From assembly GCF_016125575.1 (NCBI RefSeq), contig NZ_WGLM01000002.1, positions 124,001-188,000 on the forward strand: DNA of 64,000 nucleotides. Reading direction: 5' to 3'. Shown here in pieces: positions 63,805 through 64,000 of this stretch. Numbering within the stretch: the first letter of the stretch is position 1; every line of letters begins with the position of its first letter. This DNA comes from Limimaricola sp. GTDB taxonomy: Bacteria > Pseudomonadota > Alphaproteobacteria > Rhodobacterales > Rhodobacteraceae. Under the pieces are notes generated by a model. That model had not been told where the DNA came from and ran no database searches. It saw only the letters and a program-made list of their open reading frames with translations. A program made the position numbers and the translations under genes.

Positions 63805-64000
63805 GTGGTCATTTCCACCGTGGCGGACGGGATCACGCGGGGCGTGGAGGCGGTGGGCGACGCACTGGGTGCGCCGTTTGGCGCGTCGACGTTGCGGCTG
63901 GGCGTCACCGGCCTCAGCCGTGCCGGCAAGACGGTGTTCATCACCTCGCTTGTCGCCAACCTGATGAACCGCGGCCGGATGCCGGGCCTTGCGGCCGCCG
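63805..64000 (+). CDS. YcjX-family P-loop protein, 5' part (runs off window)
   Basis: The first 65 codons of a YcjX/DUF463-like protein, cut by the window end. After a GTG start (GAAAGGGCGGC nearby) the product reads VISTVADGITRGVEAVGDAL, then RLGVTGLSRAGKTVFITSLVANLM, in which GLSRAGKT is the P-loop typical of the family. YcjX proteins are predicted GTPases often linked to envelope stress and usually paired with YcjF. It is divergent from truA. Confidence 0.85.
   Translation, partial: MVISTVADGITRGVEAVGDALGAPFGASTLRLGVTGLSRAGKTVFITSLVANLMNRGRMPGLAAA

Overview
This 64 kb window is a chromosomal segment of a high-GC alphaproteobacterium, most likely a member of the Rhodobacteraceae (Roseobacter/Paracoccus relatives). 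The main reasons are the GC-rich, TCG/GGC-biased codon use, the phoH-ybeY-corC-lnt-metK order, a SAM/SAH-class riboswitch in front of metK (a class known almost only from Rhodobacterales), the CP4-like EPSP synthase, and the trpF/trpB/trpA genes lying apart. I saw no rRNA, tRNA, CRISPR array, prophage or insertion sequence. Base and codon composition look uniform by eye.

1-20.7 kb is mostly housekeeping. The first block is phoH (cut by the window edge), ybeY, corC, lnt, the riboswitch, metK, queF, trmB, aroA, a VOC protein, cmk, rpsA, ihfB, a LapA-like membrane protein, trpF, a GNAT enzyme, cytochrome b561 and trpB. Next comes an unusual set: two paralogous secreted proteins with low-complexity tails, followed by a membrane-anchored LuxR-type regulator. 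A minus-strand block holds a serine hydrolase with a DUF2237 gene, and pth with the L25 gene. An MFS transporter faces the other way.

20.7-34.2 kb is mixed metabolism: an amylosucrase-type GH13 enzyme, an FMN-dependent alpha-hydroxy-acid dehydrogenase, a TMEM175-like channel, a c-di-GMP EAL protein with a degenerate GGDEF domain, trpA, two PhnB-like VOC proteins, a Gly-Gly-ended MoaD/ThiS-like protein coupled to an Asp-box beta-propeller, ychF, a zinc-type alcohol dehydrogenase homologue, and a LOG-beta-CASP pair.

34.3-56.7 kb is a transport island with four ABC systems in a row: (i) a family 1 binding-protein importer; (ii) an operon headed by amiC-amiR (amide sensor and ANTAR antiterminator), followed by Dpp-like permeases, a binding protein, a formamidase/acetamidase and a double ATPase; (iii) a TetR-HlyD-ABC-2 exporter with a perfect palindromic operator; (iv) a complete oppABCDF operon. 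56.7-64 kb holds the tamA-tamB outer-membrane assembly pair, truA and the start of a YcjX-like P-loop protein.

The strongest regulatory signal is the SAM/SAH riboswitch. The most promising less-described units are the amiCR-headed ABC/formamidase operon with a leader terminator, the Gly-Gly ubiquitin-like/beta-propeller couple, and the secreted-paralogue/membrane-LuxR cluster.
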